From Loigolactobacillus bifermentans DSM 20003 (GTDB taxonomy: Bacteria > Bacillota > Bacilli > Lactobacillales > Lactobacillaceae), in assembly GCF_001434575.1 (NCBI RefSeq), contig NZ_AZDA01000093.1, forward strand, positions 1 through 58,271: a stretch of DNA of 58,271 bases, read 5' to 3'. Numbering within the stretch: position 1 is the stretch's first letter; each line of letters starts with the position of its first letter. This document shows positions 18,789 through 28,865 of the stretch, in pieces. The position numbers were made by a program, and so were the translations under genes. The notes under the pieces are model-generated. The model was not told the DNA's origin, did no database searches, and was given only the letters and a program-made list of their open reading frames with translations.

Positions 18789-18829
18789 AAGTACCTAGCT
18801 GATTCATTAAGCTGGGTACTTATTTTGTT
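18789..18829 (+). terminator. glnQ terminator
   Basis: Stem AGTACCTAGCT / AGCTGGGTACT (one G-U pair) followed by a T-rich tail. Confidence 0.8.
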
Positions 18830-18907
18830 TCGGACGCTAATCACTTGATTTTTTTGTGGGCTGCGCTAAACTATGATGGCGACTAAGTTTTGAAAGGATG
18901 GTTTAAA

Positions 18908-20677
18908 ATGGCCACACCATATTTAGAAAATAAATTACGGCTCTTGCCAGGTCTGCCTGGTTGCTATTTGATGAAGGATGAAAATGGTCACATCATTTAT
19001 GTTGGGAAAGCTAAAAATTTAAAAAATCGGGTGCGGTCATACTTCAAAAGTAGTCACGAAGGTAAAACGGCCAAATTAGTGGCTACGATTCGTGATTTTG
19101 AAACCATCATTACCAGTACGGATAAAGAAGCCTTCTTATTGGAAATCACGCTGATTCAAAAACATCAACCTTATTTCAATATTAAACTCAAAAAAGGGAC
19201 AGGCTATCCTTATATCAAAATCACCAATGAACGCGATCCCCAAATGTTGATCACCGGTGAGATCAAAAAGGACGGTGCCTACTATTTTGGGCCTTATCCC
19301 AACGTTTACGCAGCAGAGGAGACATTACACTTCTTACAAAAAGTTTATCCGCTACGGCGCTGTAAAGGCCATCAAACGCGACCTTGCTTGTATTACCACA
19401 TGGGCCAGTGTTTAGGGGCTTGTTTTCGTGAGGTGCCTCAGGCGGAATATGATGCGCAGATCAAACGGATCAAAAGTTTCTTGAATGGAAATGTGAGTGC
19501 GGTTAAACAGCATTTACGTGACGAGATGACGCAAGCGGCACAGGATTTAAAATTTGAACGGGCCGCTGAATTACGTGATCAGATCCATTATATTGAAGCC
19601 ACCGTTGAGAAACAGAAAATTATTTCCAACGATACCACACCGCGCGATATTTTTAGTTTTTATTTGGATAAAGGTTGGTTGTCAGTACAAGTATTCTTTA
19701 TTCGTCAGGCGCGTTTAATGAAACGGGAAAAGCGACTGTTTCCTTGTGTTAACACGCCTGAAGAAGAATTAGAGAGTTTCATTTTGCAGTTTTATCAACG
19801 TAAAAATAAGGTCTTACCAAAAGAGATTTTAGTGCCAAAAGGGGTTAATAAACAAGTTTTAGCAGATATTTTAACGGTTCCTGTACGGACGCCACAGCGT
19901 GGTCAAAAACGTGATTTAATGGAAATGGCAACTAAAAATGCCCGCTTAGTATTAGAGGAGAAATTCCGACTGTTAGAGTTGGATAATTCTCATTCCATTG
20001 GCGCTGTGACACAGTTGGCACAAGTCCTGGGCATTGATTCAGCACAAACCATTGAGGCGTTTGACCATTCTCACATTCAAGGGACGGATCCAGTGTCCGC
20101 CATGGTGTGTTACCGGGATGGCAAGCCTGATAAAAAAGCCTACCGTAAATACAAAATTAGAAATGGTGATGGGGCCAATGAAGCGTTAAATACGCAGGAA
20201 GTGATTCGGCGCCGTTACAGCCGTTTATTGAAAGAAGGACAAGATCTACCAGATCTGATTTTAATGGATGGTGGGGAAATTGAGTTGAATGCCGCTCGGG
20301 ATGTGTTAAGCAATGAACTGGACTTGGACCTGCCCATTGCGGGGATGGTGAAGAATGATCATCATAAAACGGCAGCATTGATGTATGGGCCTGATAATCG
20401 TAAATTAGACCTTGATCCTAAAAGTGAAGGTTTCTATTTACTGCAGCGGATTCAAGACGAAGTGCACCGGTTTGCCATTACGTTCCACCGTCAATTGCAC
20501 AGTAAGAATTCATTTCATTCGCAACTGGATCAAATCAGTGGTGTAGGTCCTAAAACACGGAATAAATTGCTCAAAACCTTTGGCTCTGTTAAACACATTA
20601 AAACAGCATCGGTTGCGGACCTGCAAAAGATCGGTATTTCAAAAACAGTAGCGCAAACCATTAAATTATCACTTTAA
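18908..20677 (+). CDS. uvrC: excinuclease ABC subunit C
   Basis: UvrC makes both incisions in nucleotide excision repair. ATG 18908 (MATPYLENKLRLL) follows AAAGGATGG; an upstream TTG at 18890 overlaps this site and is not used. The 589-residue protein has the GIY-YIG nuclease (PGCYLMKDENGHIIYVGKAK, about 12-31), the UVR domain (FERAAELRDQIHYIE, about 215-230), the RNase H-like C-terminal nuclease (EAFDHSHIQGTDPV) and a C-terminal helix-hairpin-helix (SGVGPKTRNKLLKTFGS). I see no SOS box upstream. uvrA and uvrB are elsewhere. Confidence 0.95.
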   Translation: MATPYLENKLRLLPGLPGCYLMKDENGHIIYVGKAKNLKNRVRSYFKSSHEGKTAKLVATIRDFETIITSTDKEAFLLEITLIQKHQPYFNIKLKKGTGYPYIKITNERDPQMLITGEIKKDGAYYFGPYPNVYAAEETLHFLQKVYPLRRCKGHQTRPCLYYHMGQCLGACFREVPQAEYDAQIKRIKSFLNGNVSAVKQHLRDEMTQAAQDLKFERAAELRDQIHYIEATVEKQKIISNDTTPRDIFSFYLDKGWLSVQVFFIRQARLMKREKRLFPCVNTPEEELESFILQFYQRKNKVLPKEILVPKGVNKQVLADILTVPVRTPQRGQKRDLMEMATKNARLVLEEKFRLLELDNSHSIGAVTQLAQVLGIDSAQTIEAFDHSHIQGTDPVSAMVCYRDGKPDKKAYRKYKIRNGDGANEALNTQEVIRRRYSRLLKEGQDLPDLILMDGGEIELNAARDVLSNELDLDLPIAGMVKNDHHKTAALMYGPDNRKLDLDPKSEGFYLLQRIQDEVHRFAITFHRQLHSKNSFHSQLDQISGVGPKTRNKLLKTFGSVKHIKTASVADLQKIGISKTVAQTIKLSL

Positions 20678-20679
20678 GC

Positions 20680-20725
20680 AAAAGCTTGAACCAACAGAAT
20701 TTTCATGTTGGCTCAAGCTTTTTGT
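20680..20725 (+). terminator. uvrC terminator
   Basis: Stem of about 15 bp (AAAGCTTGAACCAAC with GTTGGCTCAAGCTTT, one mismatch) around 20681-20722, then a T run. Confidence 0.88.
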
Positions 20726-20780
20726 TTTGCATTGTCCGGATAATATTGAATTATAAGTACAATATTGTTTGCTATTTTTA

Positions 20781-20792
20781 ACGAACGTTCGT
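20781..20792 (+). promoter_or_regulatory. PurBox-like palindrome upstream of purE
   Basis: Perfect 12-base palindrome ACGAACGTTCGT, presenting CGAAC on both strands in an AT-rich context. It resembles the PurR-binding PurBox (AWWWCCGAACWWT). It lies about 50 bases upstream of the -35. Confidence 0.6.
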
Positions 20793-20826
20793 AAACACGT
20801 ACAATAATAATAATATTATACAAAAA

Positions 20827-20839
20827 TGTTCGAAAATTA
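20827..20839 (-). promoter_or_regulatory. second PurBox-like site next to the purE -35
   Basis: Minus strand reads AATTTTCGAACA, close to the PurBox core. It ends a few bases before TTGACG at 20842, so its position suits activation, as PurR does in Lactococcus, or interference with polymerase. Confidence 0.55.
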
Positions 20840-20841
20840 GA

Positions 20842-20870
20842 TTGACGAATGAAACGCGGCTTGCTACACT
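20842..20870 (+). promoter_or_regulatory. pur operon promoter
   Basis: TTGACG (20842-20847), 17-base spacer, TACACT (20865-20870). Confidence 0.78.
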
Positions 20871-20905
20871 GAGGTTATTCAAAAGCCAAATCAAAAAGAG
20901 GTTAA

Positions 20906-21394
20906 ATGATGAAAAAAATTGCATTAGTCATGGGGTCAGCGTCAGATTGGCCAACACTAACCTATGCAGCTGAACTGTTGGACCAGTTTAACGTACCGTA
21001 TGAGCGCCATGTTATTTCGGCACATCGGATGCCACAACAATTACAGCAATTTGCCACAACAGCAGCAACCAACAATTTTGGTGTGATCATTGCAGGTGCT
21101 GGTGGTGCAGCCCATTTACCTGGCATGCTAGCCGCGAATACAGTTTTACCAGTCATTGGTATTCCGGTGGAAAGCCATGCCTTGCATGGGATGGATTCAT
21201 TACTCTCAATCGTTCAAATGCCGGCAGGAGTTAGTGTTGCCACCATGGCAATTGGCAAAGCAGGGGCTAAAAATGCTGCTTTAATGGCGATTCAAATGTT
21301 GGCTTTAAATTCAGAAGCGTTAACACAAAAACTGATTGCCTTTCGAACACGCCAAACTGAGGAGGCACAGGCCAGTGAGCAACAATTACAATAA
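20906..21394 (+). CDS. purE: N5-carboxyaminoimidazole ribonucleotide mutase
   Basis: Class I PurE converts N5-CAIR to CAIR in IMP synthesis, paired with PurK downstream. The 162-residue protein has GSASDWPT (10-17), the catalytic SAHRMP (about 41-46) and GAGGAAHLPGMLA. Two adjacent ATG codons (20906, 20909) follow AGAGG; 20909 has the better spacing. It is the first gene of an 11-gene pur cluster. Its last 20 bases overlap purK. Confidence 0.95.
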   Translation: MMKKIALVMGSASDWPTLTYAAELLDQFNVPYERHVISAHRMPQQLQQFATTAATNNFGVIIAGAGGAAHLPGMLAANTVLPVIGIPVESHALHGMDSLLSIVQMPAGVSVATMAIGKAGAKNAALMAIQMLALNSEALTQKLIAFRTRQTEEAQASEQQLQ

Positions 21395-22526
21395 GCCGAT
21401 TTTGCCACCGGCAACCATTGGGATTGTTGGTGGGGGCCAATTGGGGCAAATGATGGCTTTAGCTGCGAAAAGCATGGGGTATCGTGTTGGTGTGTTGGAA
21501 CCCACACCAAATTGCCCAACGGCGCAAGTTTGTGATTTTCAAATTACAGCTGCGTACAACGACCAAGCTGCGTTACGGCAGTTGGCACAGGCCAGCGATG
21601 TTTTGACCTATGAATTTGAAAATGTCGATGTCGACAGTTTGAAAGCAGTTGAACCATTGACTACCTTGCCACAAGGAACAGATTTGTTGACCATTACGGG
21701 CCAACGTTTAAATGAAAAGAACTTTTTAAAGGCCCATCACTTGCCCGTGACAAACTTTGCGGCAGTGCCCACAGCAGCTGATTTACCTGCTGCGCTTAAA
21801 CAGGTGGGGTATCCAAGCATTCTTAAAACGATCGCTGGCGGCTATGACGGTCATGGTCAGCAGGATATGAACAGTGCGGCCGATTTAATGGTTGGACAAA
21901 CGTTGATTGATCAAGCAGGCACTTGTATTTTAGAACAGCGTCAAGCTTTTACGAAAGAATTGTCCGTGATGGTGACGCGCTCGGCTGACGGCCAAGTTCA
22001 AACTTTTCCGGTAGCTGAGAATCAACATCATCATCATATTTTGCATCAAAGTATTATTCCTGCACGGGTTTCAGTTGCCATTCAGCAGGAAGCACAACGG
22101 TTCGCAACGGTCATTGCACAGGCCTTAAAATTACGCGGGGTGCTAGGGATTGAACTGTTTTTAAAGGCGGATGGTCAGTTATTGGTAAATGAATTGGCAC
22201 CACGACCGCACAATTCCGGCCATTATTCAATCGAAGCTTGCAATATCTCACAGTTTGCAGCCCATATTCGGAGTATTTGTGGTTTGGCGATACCACCAAT
22301 TACGTTACAACAGCCTGCGGTCATGGTGAATTTGTTAGGACAACATTTAACCGTTGCACGGCAGCGTCTGCCACAACGGCCACAATGGTATTTTCATGAC
22401 TATGGTAAAGCCGATATTCGCCAAGATCGTAAAATGGGTCACATTACCATGGTCGGTTCTGATCAAGCAGCGTTAATTCAAAGTTTTGTAAGCGAAGGTA
22501 TCTGGGAGGCAGAAGAAGAAAAATGA
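21375..22526 (+). CDS. purK: N5-carboxyaminoimidazole ribonucleotide synthase
   Basis: PurK carboxylates AIR using ATP and bicarbonate. I choose GTG 21375 (MSNNYNKPILPPATIGIVGG), 10 bases after GAGGAGG, over a longer frame beginning inside purE. The 383-residue protein shows the N-terminal GGGQLGQMM, the ATP-grasp central part (KTIAGGYDGHGQ) and NELAPRPHNSGHYSIEA. Its last four bases overlap purC as ATGA. Confidence 0.94.
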   Translation: MSNNYNKPILPPATIGIVGGGQLGQMMALAAKSMGYRVGVLEPTPNCPTAQVCDFQITAAYNDQAALRQLAQASDVLTYEFENVDVDSLKAVEPLTTLPQGTDLLTITGQRLNEKNFLKAHHLPVTNFAAVPTAADLPAALKQVGYPSILKTIAGGYDGHGQQDMNSAADLMVGQTLIDQAGTCILEQRQAFTKELSVMVTRSADGQVQTFPVAENQHHHHILHQSIIPARVSVAIQQEAQRFATVIAQALKLRGVLGIELFLKADGQLLVNELAPRPHNSGHYSIEACNISQFAAHIRSICGLAIPPITLQQPAVMVNLLGQHLTVARQRLPQRPQWYFHDYGKADIRQDRKMGHITMVGSDQAALIQSFVSEGIWEAEEEK

Positions 22527-23254
22527 AAAAATTAAACGTGCTTAAAGAAGGCAAAGCCAAGCGGTTTTACGAAACAGATGATCCTGATCTTTACTGGGTA
22601 GAATATTTGAATCAGGCCACTGCCTTAAATGGCAAACGGAAAGAAGCCATTGCTGAAAAAGGACTTTTAAATAACAAAATGGATAGTCTGATCTTTAATT
22701 ACTTAAAGGCCAATGGGATTGCGACTCATTTTGTAAAACAATTATCTGATAGCGAACAGTTGGTGCAAGCCGTGACCATGATCCCGTTAGAAGTTGTGGT
22801 CCGTAATGCCGCTTCTGGCAGTTTTCAACGCAAGTTTAAACAAGCCTATCTGGCACCATTAGACCCACCAGTCGTTGAGTTCTTTTACAAGTCAGATGCA
22901 CTAGATGATCCATTTATGAACGCTGAACAAGCGGCTGCGTTAAAGGTCGTTACATTAGCCGAAAGCCAAACCATTGAACAGTTTGCTTTAAAGATCAATC
23001 AGCTATTAATTCAGCGTTTTACAGCAGCTGATCTGCAATTGGTTGATTTTAAAGTTGAGTTTGGTAAGACGAAAGCAGGCCAACTGGTCTTAGCTGATGA
23101 AATATCGCCAGATTCTTGTCGTTTAGTTGATATGACAACCAAAAATTCCTTGGATAAAGATGTCTTTCGGAAGCATACAGGTGATTTAACAACCGTTTAC
23201 CATGAAGTGTTACAACGTTTAGAAAACTCGGAGGTGGCTCATGTATCACGTTAA
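22523..23254 (+). CDS. purC: SAICAR synthetase
   Basis: PurC joins CAIR with aspartate using ATP. The 243-residue protein has KEGKAKRFYETDD at the start, PLEVVVRNAASGSF in the middle and LADEISPDSCRLVD, all typical. ATG 22523 overlaps the purK stop, and its tail overlaps purS by 14 bases. Confidence 0.95.
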   Translation: MKKLNVLKEGKAKRFYETDDPDLYWVEYLNQATALNGKRKEAIAEKGLLNNKMDSLIFNYLKANGIATHFVKQLSDSEQLVQAVTMIPLEVVVRNAASGSFQRKFKQAYLAPLDPPVVEFFYKSDALDDPFMNAEQAAALKVVTLAESQTIEQFALKINQLLIQRFTAADLQLVDFKVEFGKTKAGQLVLADEISPDSCRLVDMTTKNSLDKDVFRKHTGDLTTVYHEVLQRLENSEVAHVSR

Positions 23255-23504
23255 AATTTATATCACTTATAAAGAATCAATTTTAGATCCTCAAGGTGAA
23301 ACGATTAAGAAAACACTCCATCAGCTTAATTATCAAAACGTTGCTAGCGTCACCGTTGGGAAATACTTTGAAATCGACCTTGCGGCTAGTGATGAAGCGC
23401 CTGAAGTTGAGGTAGAGCGGATGTGCGCTGAGTTACTTGCCAATGTCAATATGGAAAGCTATCGCTACGAAATCGAAGCCGTTTCAGTCAACGAAGCCAT
23501 TTAA
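23241..23504 (+). CDS. purS: FGAM synthase subunit PurS
   Basis: PurS is the small subunit that links PurQ and PurL in Gram-positive FGAM synthetase and helps channel ammonia. The 87-residue protein contains [19 protein letters not shown] and GKYFEIDLA, both typical. GGAGG lies 6 bases before ATG 23241, inside the end of purC. Confidence 0.94.
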   Translation: MYHVKIYITYKESILDPQGETIKKTLHQLNYQNVASVTVGKYFEIDLAASDEAPEVEVERMCAELLANVNMESYRYEIEAVSVNEAI

Positions 23505-23518
23505 AGGAGGCCGTCATC

Positions 23519-24187
23519 TTGCGTTTTGCCGTCATTCAATTTCCTGGTTCAAATTGTGATTGGGATCTCTATTATGCCGTTACAGAAGGTTTAAAAGAAA
23601 CAGCATTATTTGTTGATTATCGCGCCACATCGTTTACAGCAGATGCTGTCTTAATTCCTGGTGGTTTCTCGTATGGTGACTACTTGCGAAGCGGTGCGAT
23701 TGCGCGGGTTGCACCTGTGATGCAGGCTGTTAAGGATTTTGCTGCAAGTGGTAAACCTGTTTTAGGGATTTGCAATGGCTTTCAGATTTTAACAGAGGCC
23801 GGCTTATTACCCGGCGCATTACGTGTTAACCGTGATCAAGCGTTTATTTGTCAGAATCAGGCCTTAACGGTGGCCAATGCAACGACCCGGTTTACCAACC
23901 AATATCAGGCCAATGAAACCATTCATTTACCAATTGCGCACGGTGAAGGCAACTATTACTGCTCACCTGAACAGTTGGCAACGTTAAAGGCCAATGGTCA
24001 AATTGTATTCACGTATCAGGACAATCCAAATGGCAGTATCGCTGATATTGCAGGCATTACCAATGAAGCAGGCAATGTGCTAGGAATGATGCCCCATCCT
24101 GAACGAGCCAGCGATTCATTGTTAGGTAATACAGACGGCTTACGCTTATTGATGAGTTTATGTGGAAAAGAGGTTCAACCGGCATGA
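23519..24187 (+). CDS. purQ: FGAM synthase glutaminase subunit PurQ
   Basis: PurQ releases ammonia from glutamine for PurL. The 222-residue class I glutamine amidotransferase has the nucleophile Cys in GICNGFQIL and the His/Glu pair in MPHPERASD. It begins at TTG 23519 ([13 protein letters not shown]), 9 bases after AAAGGAGG; no ATG is available nearby. Its stop overlaps the purL ATG (ATGA at 24184). Confidence 0.94.
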   Translation: MRFAVIQFPGSNCDWDLYYAVTEGLKETALFVDYRATSFTADAVLIPGGFSYGDYLRSGAIARVAPVMQAVKDFAASGKPVLGICNGFQILTEAGLLPGALRVNRDQAFICQNQALTVANATTRFTNQYQANETIHLPIAHGEGNYYCSPEQLATLKANGQIVFTYQDNPNGSIADIAGITNEAGNVLGMMPHPERASDSLLGNTDGLRLLMSLCGKEVQPA

Positions 24188-26388
24188 TGACCGAATTAGC
24201 ACCAGAAGCGATTAAAACCACCCAACATTACTTAAATTGGGGGTTAACTGAAGATGAATATCAGCGGATCCAAACGTTGATCGGCCGTTTGCCGAACTTT
24301 ACAGAAACCGGCTTGTTTGCCGCAATGTGGAGTGAACATTGTGCGTATAAAAATTCGAAGCCATTACTGAAGCAATTCCCAACAACTGGGCCAAGAATCT
24401 TACAAGGACCTGGGGAAGGCGCTGGAATCATTGATATTGGTGATCATCAGGCCGTGGTCTTTAAAGCAGAAAGTCATAACCATCCCACAGCGGTTGAACC
24501 TTATCAAGGGGCTGCCACAGGTGTTGGCGGCATTATTCGTGATATTTTTTCAATGGGTGCGCGGCCAATTGCCATGTTAGACAGTTTACATTTTGGTGAA
24601 CTGAACCAAGCCCACACAAAATATTTGTTAAATGAAACCATTGCTGGGATTGGCGGTTACGGGAACTGTATCGGTATTCCCACAGTTGGTGGGGAATTGA
24701 CGTTTGATCCGGTTTTTGAAGCCAATCCGGTGATGAATGCGATGTGCGTCGGGTTATTGGATAATACACAGCAACAAAAAGGCGCTGCAGCTGGTGCTGA
24801 TAATTTAATTTATTATGTCGGTGCTAAAACAGGGCGTGATGGGATCCAAGGTGCCATTTTTGCGTCGGCTGAATTTAATGACGCTGAAGAAACTAACCGC
24901 TCAGCAGTTCAAGTGGGGGACCCCTTTGCTGAAAAGCAATTGATGGAAGCTTGTTTGGTACTCATTAAAGAACATCCGGAGATGCTTGTTGGGATTCAGG
25001 ATATGGGCGCTGCTGGCTTAGTTTCTTCTTCTGCTGAAATGGGTGCCAAAGCAGGCTATGGGATGATCCTTGATTTGGATCAAGTGCCACAGCGAGAAAA
25101 GGGCATGATTCCTTATGAGCTCATGTTGTCAGAGTCACAAGAACGGATGCTGTTGTGCATCCATCAGGGCTATGGTGCGGCCGTTGAACAATTATTTGCA
25201 GATTATGGGTTAGATGCGGTTCAAATTGGGCATGTGACGGATGCGAAGCAATATGTCTTGTATCATCATGGGGCAGTTGTCGCGGATGTACCGATTCGGT
25301 CTTTGGTCCAAGATGCCCCTGTTTATCATCGCCCTAGCCGTCAACCAGAACGTCTAAAGCACCAAACGGCGCAGTATCAGCCATTGGTTGATGATCCTGC
25401 CAAAACGTTGTGTGCGTTATTACAACAAACCAGCATTGCCTCTAAGGCTGATGTTTACCGGCAATATGACAGTCAAGTGCAGACCAACACAGTGGTCACA
25501 CCAGGTTCTGACGCAGGCGTACTACGGATCCGAGGGACCCATAAAAGCTTAGCGGTGACCACGGATGCGAACCCACGGTATTTGTATTTAGATCCTAAGC
25601 AAGGTGGCATGATCGCGGTTTGTGAAGCAGCGCGTAACGTGGTTGCGGCTGGGGGTGAACCACTGGGCATTACGGATTGTTTGAACTTTGGGAGCCCTGA
25701 GGATCCTGAAATTTTTTATGAGTTAAAAGAAGCCACTGCAGGCATGGCACAGGCCTGTGAAGCATTAGGCACACCTGTGATCTCAGGGAATGTTTCCCTA
25801 TATAATGAATCAAATGGGGAAGCCATTTTCCCAACGCCAATGGTAGGGATGGTTGGCTTAATTGCGCAAAATGAATGGATCACCACGCAAAGGTTTAAAA
25901 ATGCAGGTGATTTGATTTATACCATTGGGACCACGGCTGGTGATTTTAATGGCAGTGAACTGCAAAAAATGCAACAAGGTCGCATCAGTGGCTCATTGTT
26001 TAAGTTTGACCTAGCAACAGAATTAGCCAATCAACAAGTGGTGCAACAGTTGATTCGTGCCGGTATTGTGCAAAGCGCTCATGATTTAGCGGAAGGTGGT
26101 TTGGCGGTCGGTTTGGCAGAAAGCTGTTTTGACGGCGAGATCGGTTGTCAAGTTAGCGTTGGCCTGCCAACCAGTTGGCTCTTTGCTGAAACGCAATCCC
26201 GTTTTATTGTTTCAGTGCCAGCAAACCAAAAAGCGGCAGCTGAGGCAATCATTGGGGAAACAGGGCAATTGATCGGTAAAGTTGGCGGGACGGCACTTGA
26301 AATTGAAACAAGTGGGACACAGTTTAGTTTACCCGTCACCACTGCCAAGCAACTGTGGAAGGGAGCTTTAGCATGTCAGCTGAAATAA
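24184..26388 (+). CDS. purL: FGAM synthase large subunit PurL
   Basis: Small-type PurL (734 residues) makes FGAM from FGAR with ATP and ammonia from PurQ. ATG 24184 overlaps the purQ stop; a longer frame from 24160 is disfavoured. Visible blocks: [20 protein letters not shown], the [13 protein letters not shown] region, [20 protein letters not shown] and [15 protein letters not shown]. The last 16 bases overlap purF. Confidence 0.95.
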   Translation: MMTELAPEAIKTTQHYLNWGLTEDEYQRIQTLIGRLPNFTETGLFAAMWSEHCAYKNSKPLLKQFPTTGPRILQGPGEGAGIIDIGDHQAVVFKAESHNHPTAVEPYQGAATGVGGIIRDIFSMGARPIAMLDSLHFGELNQAHTKYLLNETIAGIGGYGNCIGIPTVGGELTFDPVFEANPVMNAMCVGLLDNTQQQKGAAAGADNLIYYVGAKTGRDGIQGAIFASAEFNDAEETNRSAVQVGDPFAEKQLMEACLVLIKEHPEMLVGIQDMGAAGLVSSSAEMGAKAGYGMILDLDQVPQREKGMIPYELMLSESQERMLLCIHQGYGAAVEQLFADYGLDAVQIGHVTDAKQYVLYHHGAVVADVPIRSLVQDAPVYHRPSRQPERLKHQTAQYQPLVDDPAKTLCALLQQTSIASKADVYRQYDSQVQTNTVVTPGSDAGVLRIRGTHKSLAVTTDANPRYLYLDPKQGGMIAVCEAARNVVAAGGEPLGITDCLNFGSPEDPEIFYELKEATAGMAQACEALGTPVISGNVSLYNESNGEAIFPTPMVGMVGLIAQNEWITTQRFKNAGDLIYTIGTTAGDFNGSELQKMQQGRISGSLFKFDLATELANQQVVQQLIRAGIVQSAHDLAEGGLAVGLAESCFDGEIGCQVSVGLPTSWLFAETQSRFIVSVPANQKAAAEAIIGETGQLIGKVGGTALEIETSGTQFSLPVTTAKQLWKGALACQLK

Positions 26389-27815
26389 AGGGATTAAACG
26401 AAGAATGCGGTATTTTTGGTGTTTGGCAAGATGAGCACGCGGCGGAACGCACTTATTTTGGCTTACATAGCTTGCAGCATCGTGGCCAAGAAGGGGCAGG
26501 TATCGTCACCGTTCAAGCTAATGGGCGCTTGCTGGAACACAAAGGGCTCGGTTTATTAGCAGATGCTTTTTCGAAACCTGAACAATTGGCCCAATTAACC
26601 GGACCATGCGCCATTGGTCATGTTCGTTACGGGACGGCCGGTACGCATGGTATTGAAAATATCCAACCGTTTCTCTTTCATTTTGCACAGGAAGACGTGG
26701 CTTTAGCACATAATGGCAATTTGACCAATGCCGTGAGTCTCCGCACTGAATTGGAACAAGACGGCGCGATTTTCCGAACGGATTCTGATACAGAAGTGTT
26801 GATGCACCTGATTCAACGGCAAAAAGGTGCTGATTTTAAAGCACGACTTAAGGCCAGCTTGCGTGAGATCAAGGGGGGCTTTGCCTACCTCGTCCTGACG
26901 AAAAATGCGCTGTATGCGGCACTTGACCCCAATGGTTTTCGGCCATTAGTGGTTGGACGCTTGGATAATGGTGCCTACATTGTTTGTAGCGAAACTTGTG
27001 CGCTGGACACGGTTGGCGCCCATTTTATCCGGGATGTTCAACCAGGTGAACTGATTACCATTGATGACAGCGGTTATCATTGTGAACCCTTTACCACCGA
27101 GACACAGTTGTCGATTTGTTCGATGGAATACATTTACTTTGCCCGGCCAGACTCAACGATCTACGGGGTTAATATTCATCAAGCACGCCAACGTATGGGC
27201 CGCCGATTAGCCCAGGAAAGTCCGGTTGATGCTGATATTGTAGTAGGTGTGCCCAATTCTTCTTTGTCGGCAGCTTCTGGTTATGCGTTGGAAAGTGGTC
27301 TTCCAGACGAATTGGGACTGATCAAAAACCAATATAGTGCGCGTACTTTTATTCAACCCACTCAAGAATTACGGGAACAAGGGGTGCGGATGAAGCTAGC
27401 GGCGGTGAAAGCCGTTGTGGCAGGTAAAAAGGTGGCCTTGGTGGATGATTCAATTGTGCGTGGAACGACGAGTAACTACATTGTGCGGTTGTTAAAAGAG
27501 GCAGGCGCCAAAAGTGTGCATTTATTGATCAGTTCACCGCCATTAAAATACCCTTGCTTTTATGGGATTGACATTGAAAACACACAGGAGTTAATGGCTG
27601 CCAATTATACCATTCCAGAAATGTGTGCCAAAATCGGCGCAGATTCCTTACATTTCTTAAGTTTAGAGGGGTTGATCGATGCCATCGATCTGCCTTCTCA
27701 TGAGCCGAATCGAGGCCTTTGTGTCGCCTACTTTAACGGAGATTACCCCACGCCGTTGTATGATTATGCGGCGACTTTCAAACAACCTAAAACAGCAACA
27801 AAAGTGATGCAGTAA
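26373..27815 (+). CDS. purF: amidophosphoribosyltransferase
   Basis: PurF makes phosphoribosylamine from PRPP and glutamine, the committed step of purine synthesis. ATG 26373 follows GGGAG and gives 480 residues. The 11-residue propeptide precedes Cys12 (ECGIFGV), the N-terminal nucleophile after processing, as in Bacillus. The PRPP site [14 protein letters not shown] is intact. Bacillus-type PurF binds a 4Fe-4S cluster with a C-terminal CxxC; here this reads CVAY (about 450-453), so one ligand is missing and the cluster is probably absent, as seems common in lactic acid bacteria. Confidence 0.95.
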   Translation: MSAEIKGLNEECGIFGVWQDEHAAERTYFGLHSLQHRGQEGAGIVTVQANGRLLEHKGLGLLADAFSKPEQLAQLTGPCAIGHVRYGTAGTHGIENIQPFLFHFAQEDVALAHNGNLTNAVSLRTELEQDGAIFRTDSDTEVLMHLIQRQKGADFKARLKASLREIKGGFAYLVLTKNALYAALDPNGFRPLVVGRLDNGAYIVCSETCALDTVGAHFIRDVQPGELITIDDSGYHCEPFTTETQLSICSMEYIYFARPDSTIYGVNIHQARQRMGRRLAQESPVDADIVVGVPNSSLSAASGYALESGLPDELGLIKNQYSARTFIQPTQELREQGVRMKLAAVKAVVAGKKVALVDDSIVRGTTSNYIVRLLKEAGAKSVHLLISSPPLKYPCFYGIDIENTQELMAANYTIPEMCAKIGADSLHFLSLEGLIDAIDLPSHEPNRGLCVAYFNGDYPTPLYDYAATFKQPKTATKVMQ

Positions 27816-27827
27816 AGGATGGTTAAA

Positions 27828-28865
27828 ATGAATGCATATGAATCCGCAGGTGTGAACATTGCAGCCGGTGCAGCGGTGGTTGACGAACTACAAAAGAATT
27901 TAAAAACACAGTCTCATGTATTAGGCAATTTAGGCACTTTTGCAGGTTGTTATGACTTAGGTCAGGAAGATCTAACAGCGCCCGTATTGGTCTCTGGTAC
28001 CGATGGCGTTGGCACCAAAGTATTATTAGCAGCTGCCAGTGGCAAACTGACCACCATTGGACAAGATTTAGTGGCCATGTGTGTCAATGATGTGGTGGCC
28101 CAAGGGGCGAAACCGTTATTCTTCTTGGATTATTTAGCAGTTTCACATTTAGAACCCACACAGGTCCAACAAGTATTGCAAGGTGTTTTAGCAGCTTGTC
28201 AGGCTGAAAATATGGCGTTGCTCGGCGGTGAAACAGCAGAAATGCCAGGGGTTTATCAAGGCAATCATTTTGATTTAGCAGGTTTTGCGGTTGGTTTGGC
28301 ACAAAAACAAACGATTTTACAGGCAAAAAACGTCCAGGCTGGTGATGTGTTACTTGGTTTACCCTCTAGTGGGCTGCATAGTAACGGCTTTTCACTGGTA
28401 CGTAAAATTTTATTTGAAAATCATGATTATCAGTTGACCGATCTTGTGGTACCATTAGAAAAAACGTTACAAGATGAGCTTTTAACACCGACCCGCTTAT
28501 ATAGCCATGTTTTACAGCCCTTATTACAACAACAGTTGATTGCAGGTGCCGCTCATATTACCGGTGGTGGGTTATTGGATAATGTGCCACGCATTTTGCC
28601 AGACACATTGCAAGCCGAGTTTGATCCAGCCGCTTGGCCTGAATTACCAATTTTCACATTATTACGGCAACTTGGTGGGCTGACTCCTACTGATTGTTAT
28701 GAAACGTTTAATATGGGGTTAGGCATGGTGTTGGCAATTCATCCAGACGATTTGGCGCAAGTTGAAGCCGAGTTACAGGCGCAACAAACGCCTTACTATC
28801 AGGTTGGTCAAGTGACGCCACGGCTGACGCAAGCGGTGGTCATTAAGGGGGTTGCTCATGATTAA
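27828..28865 (+). CDS. purM: AIR synthetase (phosphoribosylformylglycinamidine cyclo-ligase)
   Basis: PurM closes FGAM to AIR. ATG 27828 (MNAYESAGVNIAAG) follows AAAGGATGG; an upstream in-frame ATG at 27819 overlaps that site. The 345-residue protein has GTDGVGTKVLLA, CVNDVVAQGAKPLFFLDYLA and GGETAEMPGVY, all family blocks. It overlaps purN by 8 bases. Confidence 0.95.
   Translation: MNAYESAGVNIAAGAAVVDELQKNLKTQSHVLGNLGTFAGCYDLGQEDLTAPVLVSGTDGVGTKVLLAAASGKLTTIGQDLVAMCVNDVVAQGAKPLFFLDYLAVSHLEPTQVQQVLQGVLAACQAENMALLGGETAEMPGVYQGNHFDLAGFAVGLAQKQTILQAKNVQAGDVLLGLPSSGLHSNGFSLVRKILFENHDYQLTDLVVPLEKTLQDELLTPTRLYSHVLQPLLQQQLIAGAAHITGGGLLDNVPRILPDTLQAEFDPAAWPELPIFTLLRQLGGLTPTDCYETFNMGLGMVLAIHPDDLAQVEAELQAQQTPYYQVGQVTPRLTQAVVIKGVAHD

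Noticed and set aside
20781-20792. CGAACGTTCG read as an SOS box
   Set aside because: The LexA site needs four bases between the half sites (CGAACatatGTTCG). Here the halves abut, and the context is purine genes, so PurBox is more likely.
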